A stretch of DNA of 64,000 bases from contig NC_063150.1 in assembly GCF_020921035.1 (NCBI RefSeq), positions 5,828,001 to 5,892,000 of the forward strand, read 5' to 3'. The notes beneath the pieces were generated by a model. That model searched no databases and was not told where the DNA came from. It saw only the letters and a program-made list of their open reading frames with translations. This DNA comes from Rhodamnia argentea (taxonomy: Eukaryota > Streptophyta > Magnoliopsida > Myrtales > Myrtaceae). Of this stretch, positions 34,796-51,340 are shown piece by piece (positions within the stretch are counted from its first letter, which is position 1; the number at the start of each line of letters is the position of its first letter). Made by a program: the position numbers and the translations under genes.

Positions 34796-36194
34796 CTAGA
34801 AGAAAGTGAAATCTAGAAATGTTGTGGTGAACAGTAAAAAAATTTTATTGTAGATTCACTATAAAACCAAATCCTTTGCGAGGAACCCCATGTTTGCTGT
34901 ATTAATCCATGTTAACCAACTTAACATGAAAAATAGGACTAACGTATAAAATAGATTAACCCAGTTTAGATAGTAGAATAAGTTATAAGCGTATCAATAA
35001 TGACCCATTGTTGTCGGAGTAAAAATATTTTTACCCGTTGCTATAATGCCTATACTTCTTGTTTTCAAGGGACTATCTATAAAGAAGGGGATTTAGAGAA
35101 AAAAAATGGCCCAAAATTAGTACTAACATCTCCGCAGATATAAATGGATTTTCATCAAGGTTACAATATGATTTTTACCTATCCATGTCATTGTCAGCAC
35201 GGTGTTAAAAAAGTGCCGAGGTGACCTGATTAATCTAGTTGGCGCTAATGTGATGTTGACGTGGCGTTTCACATCAATATTTTTTTTATTTACTGGAAAA
35301 GATTAACTTTAAAGAAATAATATATATATATAACTCAAGGATCCAAACAGAAAGAAAAAATTCATTGGACTGATCGAACATATCGAAAAGTTCAAGAACC
35401 TCCTATGCCTTTATACCAATTTTCATTTGTCATTCACCACCGGTCAATATGACAACTAATTTAGATATGCCTCTCGAGATAACATTGAGAAAAATTTCCA
35501 AAAAAGTCTTAAACATATTATATGATTGCCGGATCAGCATTAGATCTTTTGACATTGGCCGGAAGGATTACATTGGTATTTCGTCTAAAGGTTTGATACT
35601 AGATTGACCAGATTAAAAAATTTAGAATAGAATCGACGTTCGTAACAATAAGGTTATGACTTTTTATTTATAATTAGCCCATAGTATTGGCACACCATTT
35701 TCTCATATCGTTGATGTTACTCTCCAATTTTCTAAGTGTGCCTGTACAATAATCCAACTAGCTAATCCCCCATCCTATATTGACCCAACAAAAAAAAAAA
35801 AAACTCCAATTGCGCGTGACACGCAATAAATCCCTGGCCCATTTTCTTGGATGACCACAAACCGCCCATCTCCCCTAGTCTAAGATATCATAAGTAGCCT
35901 TCCCAAAATTGATCTTCTAGATTAATGATGGGATTTGTCAACCATCCTACAAAAAAAGTCCTCCTTGATTGGGTTGGGCCCTCCAATCACCTGATTGAAG
36001 TGCCAATCAATATCATCAATGTGATTGAGGAGGGAAACTTAGGCATATCTAGTAGCTTTTTCCAAATGACAAATTAAATAATCTCAATAAGGGCAAGTAA
36101 TCTAGGTTGCATGAATTAAATTTTTTTTTATGGGTCGGAATTGCATGATTTAATTATTTATCAAAAAACTATTGTACCATGATTGTTGAAAATA

Positions 36195-36541
36195 AAGGAA
36201 AATTACCAAAAAAGCCCTCAACATATTGCAATTGTGCCAATTCGGTCTAATTTTTTTTGCCAATTAAGTATAAATATTTTGAAATTGTGCTAATTCGGTC
36301 TTGGCGTGTATATTTTTAATAATATTCAATAATTTTTTGAATTTTTCAATAATTTATTTTGATTTTTTCCTTTTCTTTTTTTTGGTTAAGACAAAAAAAA
36401 ATTATTAAAAGAATAAAAAAATAATTGAAAAACATAAATAATATTAAAATATTATTAAGAATTGTCCACATCATGGTCGATTGGCCAAATGAACTAAATT
36501 GACATAATTATAATAGGTTTGGGACTTTTTGATAATTTTCC
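36195..36541. mobile_element. Short family A element without a GC-rich core
   Basis: The left end is GGAAAATTACCAAAAAAGCC, the right end GGACTTTTTGATAATTTTCC. The arms carry the CAATTGTGCCAATTCGGTC and AACTAAATTGACATAATT units of family A. The centre is pure A/T, which makes this a deletion derivative compared with 3867-5060. Confidence 0.6.
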
Positions 36542-37789
36542 AATGAAGATAGTGTTTGTATTGTTTAAAGGGTTCACGGTTTTTTAAGAATGATAATGAC
36601 AAAAAGAAACGAAAATATTATACTCCGAAAGCAGAAAAATTAGAGTTCGATAGATTAAGAAACCGATCATCTCAAGCTACTTAAATGCTTGTAGAAGCTC
36701 AAGATCCAGAGATGGGTTAGATGTGAATGGATTGGTTTGTGCTTAAGCAAGAGGTTTGTATTTTCTTGCAAGCCCCATTGCGGACGCTCGATGCGCCAAA
36801 CCAACTATGCGAGTAGCCTCGTGTTTGAGTCATCCTCTCGTACTCCGGCTTGCATCTTATCTTATCGATGAAGTTAGCAAGGTACTTCATAATAATCAAG
36901 TTTATCCATTAAAGACGGAATCTAATGCCGCCGTCCTCATGTGTGTTTTAAGGTTAAATTGCAAGAAAACACATTTCGACTAATTTTGACCGCCATATTT
37001 TTCATGAAGGCCATAGTTTCCTCCGGTGCTGATGGTGAAAGATTTCCTCCGATCAGTCTACTGATTGATGATGACTTATGATTATGGACATCAATTACAT
37101 TTAATTTTTCTTATATTTGCATATTGCTAGAGGTATGATTTGGAGGATTCCTCCAACGGAAGATAGAGCAAAGCATAACCATTTCGTGTTTTTTATAGTT
37201 ATGTTTACCAGATGAAAAGCATATTCTTGCTCGAGCACATTAGCATGGTCACAAAATGGTGCATGCCCTGCCCAAAAAAGACTTAAGGGCTAGATGCTTG
37301 GTCCTTCCGCATTAGGAGGACAACGGTCTCATCCTCGATGCATTGGCCCGTATCGCTTGGTGCTTCATGTAATTTTTTATGGATTAATACCACGAAAAAC
37401 TCCAAACCGATACACTCACGATAGATTTATTACAAACTGATTTTTTAAATACCAAAAACTCCAAACCGACACACATGTGATGAATTTACCATATGTTACT
37501 TTTTGTTAAATTTTGCTGTCAAATTGCTGAATTGGATGACACATGACGGTTAATGGGTGTACCAAATTTAGATTTTTACCCTCTATTTTACGTAGGTATA
37601 CCAGTTTGGAGTTTTTCATAATAATAACTCAATTTAACGGAAATTAATGGATGATAAATTTATCACAGATATACCAGTTTAAGATTTTTTATGGTAAAAA
37701 ATTAGTATGGGATAAACTTATTACGGTTCTACCAGTTTCGAAGTTTTAGAGAACAACAAACTAGCGGAGGGCAAATTTATCATAAGTAT

Positions 37790-38090
37790 ACTAATTTGAG
37801 ATTTTTTGTGATGTTATCTTCGTCTTTTAAGATAGATAATACAAATTATTTCCATTTAAACGTGCGTTTATTTCATGAAAAACTCGAGATTTGGAAAATA
37901 TTTTTCAATAAAGATTGGTTATTTCGCTTAAAAAAGCTAGCCATATTATTGATAATAAAATTATTCCCAATCATTTTCGTGAATGATGAAATTATCTATC
38001 ATTCATTTTATTTTCGCAAGCAATACAAGCGCTCGTTTCTCGACAACTGCTTTCTCAATTTTGAATTTGTCGTCAAATAAACGCACCCTA
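37790..38090. repeat. Family C-like remnant
   Basis: Words such as TTTCATGAAAAACTCGAG, GGAAAATATTTTTC and CAAGCGCTCGTTTCTCGAC and the closing CAAATAAACGCACCC follow the order of the elements near 51341-51985, with heavy divergence. Borders are uncertain. Confidence 0.35.
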
Positions 38091-38734
38091 AATTCTTAAA
38101 TTAAAATTTCTCCGGCCCTCCCCCGGTCGAATAGCCAGTTGCCACCTAGCGTGGAAGAGAGAGAGAGAGAGAGACCCGTGTCCTATCTTTGCATCGTCCA
38201 CTTTTGGGAAGAAGGGCGGTGACAAAAGCTTTGTCCAAGCCGCATCCTAACCAAAAAGGGAGGTGGCATCCACCCAGAGATTAGATCCAAAAAAAAAAAG
38301 CAACACCATAGAAAATATCTAAAGGGGATGACCAGTCAAAGGGACATTAAAAGCTCCATTTCAAAGCACCCAACCGCCCCCACCAAGAAGAAGCATCTTA
38401 GATTAAGTTTGAATGGGACCTGCATTGACCATTATCCTCCTTTGACCGCTGGCCAGAAGAGATCACCCTCTGATCACCCCACCACAACCTCTCAATGCAA
38501 AAAACAAACGAAAGACTGCCACACAGAGAGAGGGAAGAGAGAGTGGGGGAAGATTCAGATGGACAGTTCTGATCGAAAGAATCATAATTTGATGTGAAGA
38601 AATCAGGTCACAGGTAAGGGAAGAGGGAGCAGTAATCAGATGTACAATACAAGAGCAAGCTAGCTAGCATGTGAAGATTGACAGTACAGAAGCTGCAAAA
38701 GTTGGAGAAGAAGTAGAAGAAGTGAGGAGAAATA

Positions 38735-39198
38735 CTAGGAAGAGGAGGAGGACTCGAATTTGTAGTATTTATCAACAGCAACAGAGACGTCCCAAGTGCA
38801 GCTGAGTCCCTTTGGGATGATCACGAGATCCCCAGCGCCAAACTCCACAAATTGGTCTTCTGATGGTGATGGTGATGATGATGATGAGGAAGACGACGAC
38901 CCTCTTGGATAGACCTTCACTTTGCCCTTCACCAAGTAACACGTCTCCTCGGCATCAAACTTCAGCTGATACTTCCCTGGCGGACAACCCCACCTGAAAC
39001 AGAAAAGAAATTCAAGTTTCTGTCGTGATTAAGGCAAGAGAGAGAGAGAAGGGTTTTTTACTTGGGCCAACACTTGATGTTCAGCTCAGACAATTTGGAC
39101 TCCGGGGGGTTTCTTTCGACCAGGATTCTGAGGTTGTTTGCTGAGGAGGGGGAGGAGGAGGAGGAGGTGGAGGAGGGGCTTGCAGTACTTGAAGCCAT
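38735..39198 (-). CDS. Small RmlC-like cupin (DUF861/cupin_3 type, 131 aa)
   Basis: Two exons, 39198-39062 and 38993-38735, join in phase 2. Residues 1-21 are a Ser-rich leader. The single cupin barrel then shows W-G-C-P-P-G-K-Y, the E-E-T-C-Y-L-V-K-G-K-V of cupin motif 1, and G-A-G-D-L-V-I-I-P-K-G-L-S-C-T-W of motif 2, and it closes Y-K-F-E before a poly-Ser tail. Plant homologues (At3g04300, At4g10300 type, from memory) are about 100-140 residues and have no firmly assigned substrate; the family is named after ureidoglycine aminohydrolase-like cupins. Cupin metal-site histidines are not obvious, so binding or structural roles are possible. A (TCA/TCC)n tract encodes nine serines in a loop and is probably length-variable. 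The TATA box is at 39276. Confidence 0.9.
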
Positions 39199-39275
39199 AT
39201 GGGGTAGGTATGGCGAATGTGTGTTTTGAGAGAAGGTTCTTGGAAGGTGATGTGAAGAAAAGAAGAGTTGCTGTT

Positions 39276-39288
39276 CCCTTTTATAGTG
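39276..39288 (-). promoter_or_regulatory. TATA box of the cupin gene
   Basis: CACTATAAAAGGG on the minus strand, about 80 bp upstream of the ATG. This implies a short leader of around 50 nt. It also argues against the longer in-frame start at 39336, which would lie upstream of transcription. Confidence 0.65.
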
Positions 39289-40267
39289 TGTTGGGTCTGT
39301 TCTGTGTTTGCTTCTAGATAAGCAAAAGGAGAGCACTGCTTTTTAGTTTAATTTTTATTTTTTTATTTGCCTAAAAAATATTTTTTATTGTGGTAGAAAA
39401 AAAACTTAATGAGATAAATTTAATGTCGAATTTACATCGAGCCGCACAAGAAAATTACTTATTTACGGCCGAAATATACTTAGCAAGGAGCTAGGTTGGT
39501 TTTTTTTCCACTCTTGTGGATCGACAGTTCTTCTAATAATACTTGTTCCGTCTCCTGTTATTAAATCAAATAGTTAGATTCCTAATTTCGCTTTTGTAAA
39601 AATTTTGTTTGAAAATATTTTATTAACAAGTGCCTTTAAAGCACCGACCAATCAAGTCAAATAGAAAACATTTATCAACGAACTATAACGAGTATATAAT
39701 TATACTCCCTTTTCTTTCTTTCTTTTCCTCAAATGAAGGCAATGCCACATTGGGTAATGAGTTTGTATGGAGAGATAGAGAGAGAGAAATTTTGGACTTG
39801 TCTGACTTAATTAGTTACTGAAAATTACAAAATATTCAGCATTTAATGGTATTAAGAATTTGCACCCGTGTGCATATATAGGAGGATAATCAAGAACTTG
39901 GCATAATTTTCAATCATGAAAACACAACAGTACCCTAAGATCTAATAAGGATCTTTGGGAAGTAAGAAAAACTTTTTGCTGACAATTCTTTTCGTTTTCG
40001 GTAGCGGCACTGAGTTAACCCACTCATAAGATGTCATTGTCATGAAAATAAATTTATCCCACGTTCATAGCATGTAAATGATGCCGCAAAAAAAGAAAAA
40101 ATAGTAGCACGGGCAGGTGACACCTAGTTGATAGTCTTGCAAAGCTATTTTTACCTTTTTTGAGTATAGATATATGCATCACAGCAAAAATATAAGACCC
40201 ATTAACATCAAAGCTAGCCTTCATTTTCTCCCTTACTAAATGATATCCAATGGCAAAAGAGCACCTA

Positions 40268-40902
40268 GAGTCTTAGTATTTATATTCGGCGCTCACTTTA
40301 GTGTCGATATTTTTTTGGATCATTGAAGTGTCAAATCAGAGAAAAAACGATCACTTAATTGCCAATTACGACAAAAAATATCACTTAAGTGTCAATTCCG
40401 ACCAAACAATACACGTGATTTTTTTATTAATTTGTTAATATTATTTGGAATTATTCAAAAAAGTATGTCCACATGGCATTCACATGGCAATTTTTCTTTT
40501 AAAATTCAGTCCATGTGGATGCCATAAGGGCTTTCAAACTAAAAATTAAGTTCCTTTTTTTAAAAAATTAAAAGTAAACAGTAAAATAACTTTAAAAAAA
40601 ATTGCAAATGCAGCAACGAGGGCTGCAACGTTAAATTTTTTTATTTTTTTCATATTTTAGTTTATTTTTAATTTTTTTAATATTACGTGGATTTTTTTTA
40701 TTGGTTTTTAATATATATTTTTTTGGCTGACTAGGATGCTTCGGCGAGCCACGTATGCTTTCCAGCGACGCTCATCGGAGTTGACATTGAAATAACCGTT
40801 TTTCAAGAAAATTGACACTTAAATAATAATAAAAATATATTGACACTAAAATGAACGTTGCACATAAATATTGACACTCTATGTGTCATTTTGCCAATAT
40901 CT
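40268..40902. mobile_element. Divergent family B element
   Basis: The left arm carries GCTCACTTTAGTGTCGATAT and ATCACTTAAGTGTCAATTCC units. The right arm carries inverted GACACTTAAATAATAATAAA and GACACTAAAATGAACGTTGC units. The centre contains T/A-rich sequence and a short GCTTCGGCGAGCCACG segment. It is more decayed than the copies at 15142 and 18331. Confidence 0.5.
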
Positions 40903-41707
40903 AATAGATATTAGAAGCCCTTGAAGCAAGATTTGTAATGTTTCTAATTTGCTAGACATTAATTACGAGTAAAATTATATTAGTCTCCTCAATTACTTGC
41001 TTCCATGCTTTAAACTCAGGCCAAAGTCCACCCTTACGCACGAGGGGAAATGTTAGGGCATTTAAATATTAAAGATGATTTCGTCTAATAGTTTAAATTT
41101 TTAGAACAGTCGGGTCTCAGTCCCACAAAATCAAACAGCGTTCCCCTCGTGTTCCTCGAGCCAAAGACAAATGAATTCCAACTTTTGCTGCTTTTCTTCG
41201 TGCCTTTTGATACCCATGATGTTGTATCGCTTGACCGATGGTCCCTCTCTGAAAAAAAAAAGCAATAAGTACGATCATTTAGGGAGCAGTTGAGAGATGC
41301 GTGAGCAAAGCTTTTACAACAGTCGGTCGCAGTCCCCGCAAAAACGAGCTATGTTTCCCACACGTTTCCTCGAGCCAAAGGCATTACATGTTATTGAATC
41401 TATACATTCTTTATTGTCATTTGGGTAATCCGAGAGAATTAAAAAAAAAAAAAGATAATTGCTCCTAATGGGCTTTTACTTCTGGACAATTGTTTATTGC
41501 TGATGGAAGGAATGGCATGCAAAGATAGATGCTTAAAGGGCTTCGCATGTGACGTTGATTTCTGATCACGTGATAATGTGAACTTCCGTTCACGCTGCCT
41601 TTGATAACAAAAGTGCGTCGGTTGCGCTGGGGTATTTGTATGGATAGGGTAAGACAGGATTGGATAGGGGTGTGAATGAAAGGGGACATGAGTTCTTATA
41701 CGAAAAA

Positions 41708-42215
41708 TTGTCCAAAAAATCATGAACCTATTGCACTTTAGCTAATTCAATCCAAAAAATCATGAACCTATTGCACCCGGTGCTGGCTGTCAACAAATCT
41801 TAATAATATTGTAATTTTTTTTTGAATTTTTTTTTATGTTTTCTTATCTTTTTCCTTTTTTCCCCTTAAAGTGGTGGATGCCCGCTCCTCCAAATGGGTG
41901 AGGGCATTGTGGCCTTTGCCGATAGCCAGCGAGGGCCTGATGACCCTCTCCCAATGGCCTATGAGGCTCGGTTAGTGTCCAACGAGTAAGTAATTGTAGA
42001 AGTGAAATAAGTTGAAAAAATAAGGGCAAAAAAAATTCAAACAAATATTAAAATAGTATAAAGATGATATCCACGCCAGCTAATTTTGCTCAAAATTGGT
42101 CGGATGAGTCGATTGGTAAAATATGAAAAAAAAATTATGGCTCAATTGACAAAATTAAAAGGTTTAAGACTTAATTGGTTAAAGTGTAATAGGTTTAAAA
42201 CTTTTTGGTCTAGTT
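41708..42215. mobile_element. Family A element with GC-rich core
   Basis: The left end contains two direct copies of CCAAAAAATCATGAACCTATTGCA. The right end has GTGTAATAGGTTTAAAACTTTTTGG in inverted relation. The core at 41870-41980 (GGGTGAGGGCATTGTGGCC, CCAGCGAGGGCCTG) is bounded by T-rich and A-rich runs. There is no coding capacity. Confidence 0.55.
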
Positions 42216-42550
42216 TTTTCCCAGCCATCAAGTCCCAAAGAAGAGTCATTTGTCCCTAATGGCACGAATGATAACCATTCTATTTCTTTGTTTTTTCATT
42301 TTTCAGTACTTGAGAACAAGTTTAGAACAAAAATCCGTTAGGTAAAGTAATTTCATTTTCCTATTTTCGAGACAAATTTTTAATCCGGATATAAACTTGA
42401 AACAAAAATAAAAAGTACAAAATTTTTTACTTTTCTATTTTTGTTCTCATGGCCTTGTATTGTATACCAACCGCATCGCACACTCCCCTAGGGTTTTTTT
42501 TTAGCCGAACTTAAATTGTGCGCATCGATTAGACACGCACTTATTGGTTT

Positions 42551-42971
42551 GGTATTTTATGTTCTAGTCGTGATTTCTTTGTTATAATCGAGAAGATAAC
42601 ATGTAGTCGAAGAATATTTTTCTACACTTTTTTGGCCTTCACGATACCCACCAAATCAAGCAAGGGGATAGCTTGTGTAGTTTCTGGATTTCGGAACACA
42701 CCTCAGAGAATGTGGAGAGAACAAGTGGAGAAGGAAAGACTAAACTTGTTTAAGACGAGACAGAGATCTTACCTTCTCCATTCGTTCTCTTCTCGCACAT
42801 TCTCTAACGTGTTGTTCAGAAATTCAAAGACTACGCAAGCTATCCCCTCAGCTTCGTTGGGCATGTATCGTGAAAGGGAAAAACAAAAAAAAACGTGTAG
42901 AAAATTACACGTCAATTAGCAGGTTATCTCTTTGATTATAACAAAGAAATCGCGGGTGAAACATAAAATCC
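42551..42971. repeat. Long imperfect inverted repeat (possible hairpin RNA locus)
   Basis: The arms 42551-42734 and 42772-42971 are imperfectly complementary along their whole length around a 37-nt loop. Anchors are AGGGGATAGCTTG (42663) with CAAGCTATCCCCT (42836), AGAGAATGTG (42705) with CACATTCTCT (42796), and TTTCTTTGTTATAATC (left arm) with GATTATAACAAAGAAA (right arm). The inner ~100 nt pair best. There is no coding frame, GC-rich core or family A-D terminus. It could be a young MIRNA-type locus, an siRNA-producing fold-back or a decayed MITE. Confidence 0.65.
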
Positions 42972-43153
42972 CGGTGAGCGCGTGTTTAGACATGTTGGGC
43001 GGTGCAGAAGAATGCTGCGATGCGCGTGAAACAGCTTGTGATGCAAGGTGGGCAGCATTCCTAATGAGCTCAAAGAGAATGTTTTGGGGGGCACCGTGTT
43101 GTTCAGATGATTAACCAGGGGAGGGAGACATGTTCCATTGTATCATTATGTCT

Positions 43154-43206
43154 CCAATCCTCTTGAGAAGTTTTTTTTTTTTGGTCCAAATCCTCTTGAG
43201 AAGTTT
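43154..43206. repeat. Short direct repeat flanking a poly(T)
   Basis: AATCCTCTTGAGAAGTTT occurs twice, 32 bp apart, with a T-run and GGTCC between. It looks like a small local duplication. Confidence 0.7.
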
Positions 43207-44719
43207 AGATTGCATTTTTTTTGCGAAATATTACGTGCAAGCATTACAAACGGTATGGATGTGGGTGAACTTACTTCTAGATCATCGAAGTGGGGCAAGT
43301 CAAGTTCCTCTAAATTTGTAAGTAGCGGCGATTACGAACACAAGTACTGCTTCGCCTTTTCCTTCTAATTAGATCCATGTATTCAAGTTGGTTCTACTTT
43401 TACAAATTTTATGATCAGGTCCGTCCATCCAATTCTATATCCGACCAATTCGGCGTAAGGTGGATAAAATTTTTCTAATGTAGACATTCTTCTAGACGCA
43501 TGAATTGGCTAATTTTTATCCATGTCGTACATGTGTCCGCATAGGCATCCGTATATTTTCTCTGCATTGGCAACATTAACTGGATTTAGCCGAATTTAGC
43601 GTCAGAGAAATTTGATTAAAAAATTTGTTAAGGTAGAATGTAGTGCAAGTCTAGGGAATAGTTTAGGAAAGGTGTAAATATACAAGGCGGCCAAATATCG
43701 ATTTTTTCCTTTTCTACCAGTCGGTATGTCTTTCTATAATCTCGTACGTAACAAGCCTATCAAACAATCAACGGGCTTTCAGTCAAAATCAAATTCCAAT
43801 AATAACTCTTAACAAATGATTTGTAATTATCCCAATGGAAAATATATTCACACACAAAGTAATTATACCAATCCATGCTTCATATGAACGTATACAAGTT
43901 CTGTATAATGTGTTTTTCTATTTTGTAATTTCCAACATGAACGTCCCTTGGACAAACAGTAGACTAAACGTTCCTAGATTGAAGAACTAAAAAGCATCGA
44001 GAACGAGCCGAGTTAATAACATAATATACGCAACAATATAACGTTTGTTGTAACTAGAAAATATAAATAAAGAAAAATAACTTTGGGGAGGCGATAACTT
44101 CAATAATAACAAGCAAGTCACTGAGTAAAAGATGGTACAATGACAAACCAAATTTGAACTTGAACAATTGCAATAATATAGTAACGGAATTAAGTACGGC
44201 TAATTGGTGATTAGCTCTTACTAATGAAGCTAAGCAACTTAACGAACTATGCATACAACATCCAGGAACCTGTTTGAATTAGCACTATGCACCGGACTCA
44301 TTCGACCACTTTTCGACACCAGAACACTTAGAGAACCCCTATAGATAAAACTAGAGGAGTATCTCGAAGAGTCCTTCTATTTGAACTAAAAAGACATGTC
44401 TATTTATAGACAAGGAAAACAGCTACAAAAAATTCAAAGGACATGAACTCAAGAGCTATGTCGATTATGCTTATATTCGTTGAGCCGTTAACCCTTAATA
44501 ATAACCATATTAAAGTCAGAGATTGCAGCAGAACAAAGAGTCAGTTGAGTCATTAACCCATAATTGTTGCAACATTTAGGACATTGATCCGAAGAGACAT
44601 AACTTCTGAATGAGTGAGAGATGTGAATTGAAGAGACGTCTTACTAATGCCGAGCAATTAATAGCTTATAATTACCAACATTTAGCTGCATTTATCTTGG
44701 TTATCTCACTCTGGCTGAG

Positions 44720-44945
44720 AGTGATATTATGTGCAATCCGTGCAGCCTCCTCTTTCAGAACGTGAATGCGCCTCATTACATCTGGACGAGAAATTTTTGG
44801 ATGGCCTCAAATTAGTGGAAAGGCGGCATAAAAACGACCACAGAAAATTTCTCATCCTGATCCAAGGCTGCGATGGTCCGAGCAAGGGCCCAGCCATCAT
44901 CACCGGCTACTTTAAGAAAAAAAAAATAAAGAAAAAATAATGATA
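44720..44945. repeat. Isolated GC-rich core with A-rich flank
   Basis: The segment GGTCCGAGCAAGGGCCCAGCC runs into AAGAAAAAAAAAATAAAG, as in the cores of the other elements, but no terminal repeats were found around it. Confidence 0.35.
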
Positions 44946-45834
44946 AAATAAAAACAAATCAATAAATTAGAAGCTGCCCCTTCTTCTTCTTTTGAGTCGG
45001 TGATATTTGAATATGTTAATCCCTTGCATATGAACTAAGGGCCTCATTGCTCGGCCCAAATCCTTTTGGGTCAATTTAGAACATGTTGCAACAAATATTA
45101 GAGGGATATTGCAATTTGCAAAGCAGAATGTCTGGTTCAGCTACACAACCCAATTTTCGTCCTTCAACGAGTAGACCCGTTAGACCCCCCATTCACAATT
45201 AGAAATGCAAAAGCCCCATTCACAATGAAAGTTATTTTCATCAAATTTTTTTTTTTTTTTTTTTACAGCAGAACATCGGTAATGTCGGGAACAAGGATAA
45301 TCAGGAAACTCGAGTGATTAGGTCACTCAAATGGCTACAAGTAATTTGGACCGAGGAAGTTGCTTGACGACGATATAGTTAGAGAGAGATGAATTACTCA
45401 AGGAATTTATTGTTCCTTGTGGAAACTACATACATTTCTTGCTTATTGCAGCAGAAACAAAGAAGAGGCAATGAGGCGGAAACGCACAAGTAAACAACAG
45501 AAGGCTACCGAGGCTCATCTTCGAGAAAAGCACATACTCTTAACCTGTCAAAAAAGGAAAACCGACATCACTTGACTATGGATTGATTCATGACAACTAG
45601 TGTAAAATCGTAGATTTCTCATTTTTACACTAGAGTTTAAAAGTTGGGGCCAGTTACAACAGCCGGTGTGGCCGCAGGAGGGTCTACAACCCTTTACAGA
45701 CATGATTACAACGCACATGCATGAACTCGGAATTCATCAAAACATGCATTTAACTGTGGGGACGGTCTGGCAAACAAGTCTGTTGTGCAACTTTCTACCG
45801 TGGCATACAAGATACATACCGCACGGATTATCGT

Positions 45835-49778
<3,944 letters not shown>

Positions 49779-49797
49779 GGATTCGGTTTGTGAAGAT

Positions 49798-50397
49798 CTG
49801 CAGTATGAACGAATGGTCACTCAAATTCGGCCAAGAACGAGCCCAATCATTTTCGCTGGCCCCCGGAATTCGGGAGGCGTGTCGCATGTTGAGTGAGCAG
49901 TTTTACCGTGTCGTAACCTCACTAACCAAACCATCTACACACGCAACGTCTCACATCGGATGCTGTAATCATCTCATCGAACGCCTTACACTAAGAAATG
50001 CAATACGAGCAAGTAAAGCGACAGTACTCTAACCGAAAGACAGACTCCGACGAAATCGGCTTGTTCTCCCGATCGTTTCCTCGTCGACTGAGTGGAGCGC
50101 GACGGAAGAGAAACAGGAAATTCGCATCAGAAACGATACGCGCACCCGCAGATCCAACGTTAAAAACTAAGCACGCGCGCCGAAAACGACAGACTCCGGC
50201 GCTGTTCCGAGGAATCTCTTAGCTCAACAGAGGAATCAGAGAAAAGGAACTATGAACACAAAAGTGATCCGATTGACGAAAACGCCGATTCCCACTACTG
50301 AAGGAGGATTCAAGATGGATGATAATGAAGATGATGATGGTGAAGACGAAGATGATGATGCGTGATCGACCAAACAGAGCGAAGAGAGGCTTCTTAC
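49798..50397 (-). other. Intron in the thiolase 5' untranslated region
   Basis: On the minus strand, GACAG|GTAAGAAG at 50398/50397 is a strong donor and ATACTGCAG|ATCTTC at 49798/49797 a good acceptor, 19 bases upstream of the ATG. Leader introns are common in plant housekeeping genes and often boost expression. The open frames on the opposite strand here have no domains. Confidence 0.6.
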
Positions 50398-50441
50398 CTG
50401 TCTAGCTTGGCGCAAGCTTTGTGCTCTGCGAGATCGAGCAC

Positions 50442-50506
50442 GAGAGAGAGAGAGAGATTGTAGGCTCAGGAAGAAATGAAGTGGACAGCGCCCTTAAATA
50501 GAGAGA
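50442..50506 (-). promoter_or_regulatory. Thiolase core promoter: TATA-like box and CT-rich leader
   Basis: A CTCTATTTAAGGG element at about 50493-50505 (minus strand) lies about 50 bp upstream of a (GA)n/(CT)n run at 50442-50457. This places the transcription start near 50465, just before the first non-coding exon. Confidence 0.5.
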
Positions 50507-50701
50507 CGGAGAGAAAGAGCAAGAAGAGCAAGAAGAGCTCGAAATTACCGAATTACCTGGATTATTCAATTTTTTGACTCATTACTGGGGGCTTTACTGT
50601 AATTTTGTTGTACTTCCTTTGATAAGGATTTCTTTTTTTTTTGGTCTGATTGATAAAGATTTGATTATCGTATATATTTGATAAGTAACTATAGAGTATA
50701 G

Positions 50702-51340
50702 AGTGCCTTTCCTTTGTTTCCGAGGAAAACTCCGTGCTAAAAAAAATATGCTTTTTGAAAAATTATTTTTTAGAAAAATGATTAATTTTCTTTTGTTTGA
50801 TGATATGTGACTGAAAATGCTTTCTGGTATTTGATCTCGTTCGAAACATATTTCAATCTCATAATTTTATTTGAGGCAAAAAAAAATTAAAAATTAAAAT
50901 TATATTTCATTCTCCTTTCCCTATTTTCTTGTCTTTCTTCCTTCTTCCTCCATAGCAATGTCCTCCATCGCGATCGGTCGATGGGCGAGCTCAAGTCTTG
51001 CCGGCCTTGAGCTCCCCGAGGTTTGGCGAGCTCGAGACTCCTAGGCTCGCCAAATGAACCAACCGGCCGGCATCAAGACCCGGTGTGCGGCGTGGGTAGA
51101 AGTACAAAGAAAAAGAAAGAAAAAAATAAAATCAAATATTAAATATAAGGTTTTTAAAACTTACAAAATCCGAGAGAAGTAATTCCAAAAGTGTTTTCAT
51201 TTCTTCATATTGATGAATTCACTTCATCGAATTTTGTGCATGAATTTTCTATTGACCGAAAAATATTTTTTGTTGACTAAGTCAATTTCGACGCGCCGTC
51301 TAATTTTCGAAAAAAACTTTCACTTAAACAAACGCTCCTA
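50702..51340. mobile_element. Family C element with GC-rich core
   Basis: The left end is CTTTGTTTCCGAGGAAAAC, the right end ACTTAAACAAACGCTCC. TTTTTAGAAAAATGATT and similar words fill the arms. The core at 50955-51090 (GATGGGCGAGCTCAAG, GAGCTCCCCGAGG) is GC-rich, preceded by a CT-rich and followed by an AG-rich run. It abuts the next element. Confidence 0.5.

Larger units (their letters stand above)
33907..38734. other. 3' flank of WDR26 and long repeat-rich spacer, no supported gene
   Basis: 33907-34070 probably contains the 3' UTR. Beyond it I see a (CA)10 microsatellite at 34287-34306, elements at 34455-34795 and 36195-36541, family C-like sequence at 37790-38090 and a (GA)n run at 38154-38174. 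Between them the DNA is AT-rich with no domain-bearing frame. The 3' UTR of the cupin gene lies just below 38735. Confidence 0.5.
39300..45834. other. Long repeat-rich spacer, no supported gene
   Basis: Apart from elements at 40268-40902 and 41708-42215, the inverted repeat at 42551-42971 and a GC-rich core at 44720-44945, the DNA is AT-rich with no domain-bearing frame on either strand. A palindromic or tRNA-like gene was looked for and not seen. The thiolase 3' UTR should occupy the last few hundred bases before 45835. Confidence 0.5.

Noticed and set aside
38991..39336. Longer cupin start at 39336
   Set aside because: The frame is open upstream, but the TATA box at 39276 would lie inside it. 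The M-A-S-S start at 39198 fits a short leader and the family length.
42836..42862. Possible miR390 (AAGCUCAGGAGGGAUAGCGCC) in the inverted repeat
   Set aside because: The minus strand reads AAGCTGAGGGGATAGCTTG, which shares several words but needs a gap and mismatches. I do not count it as miR390.
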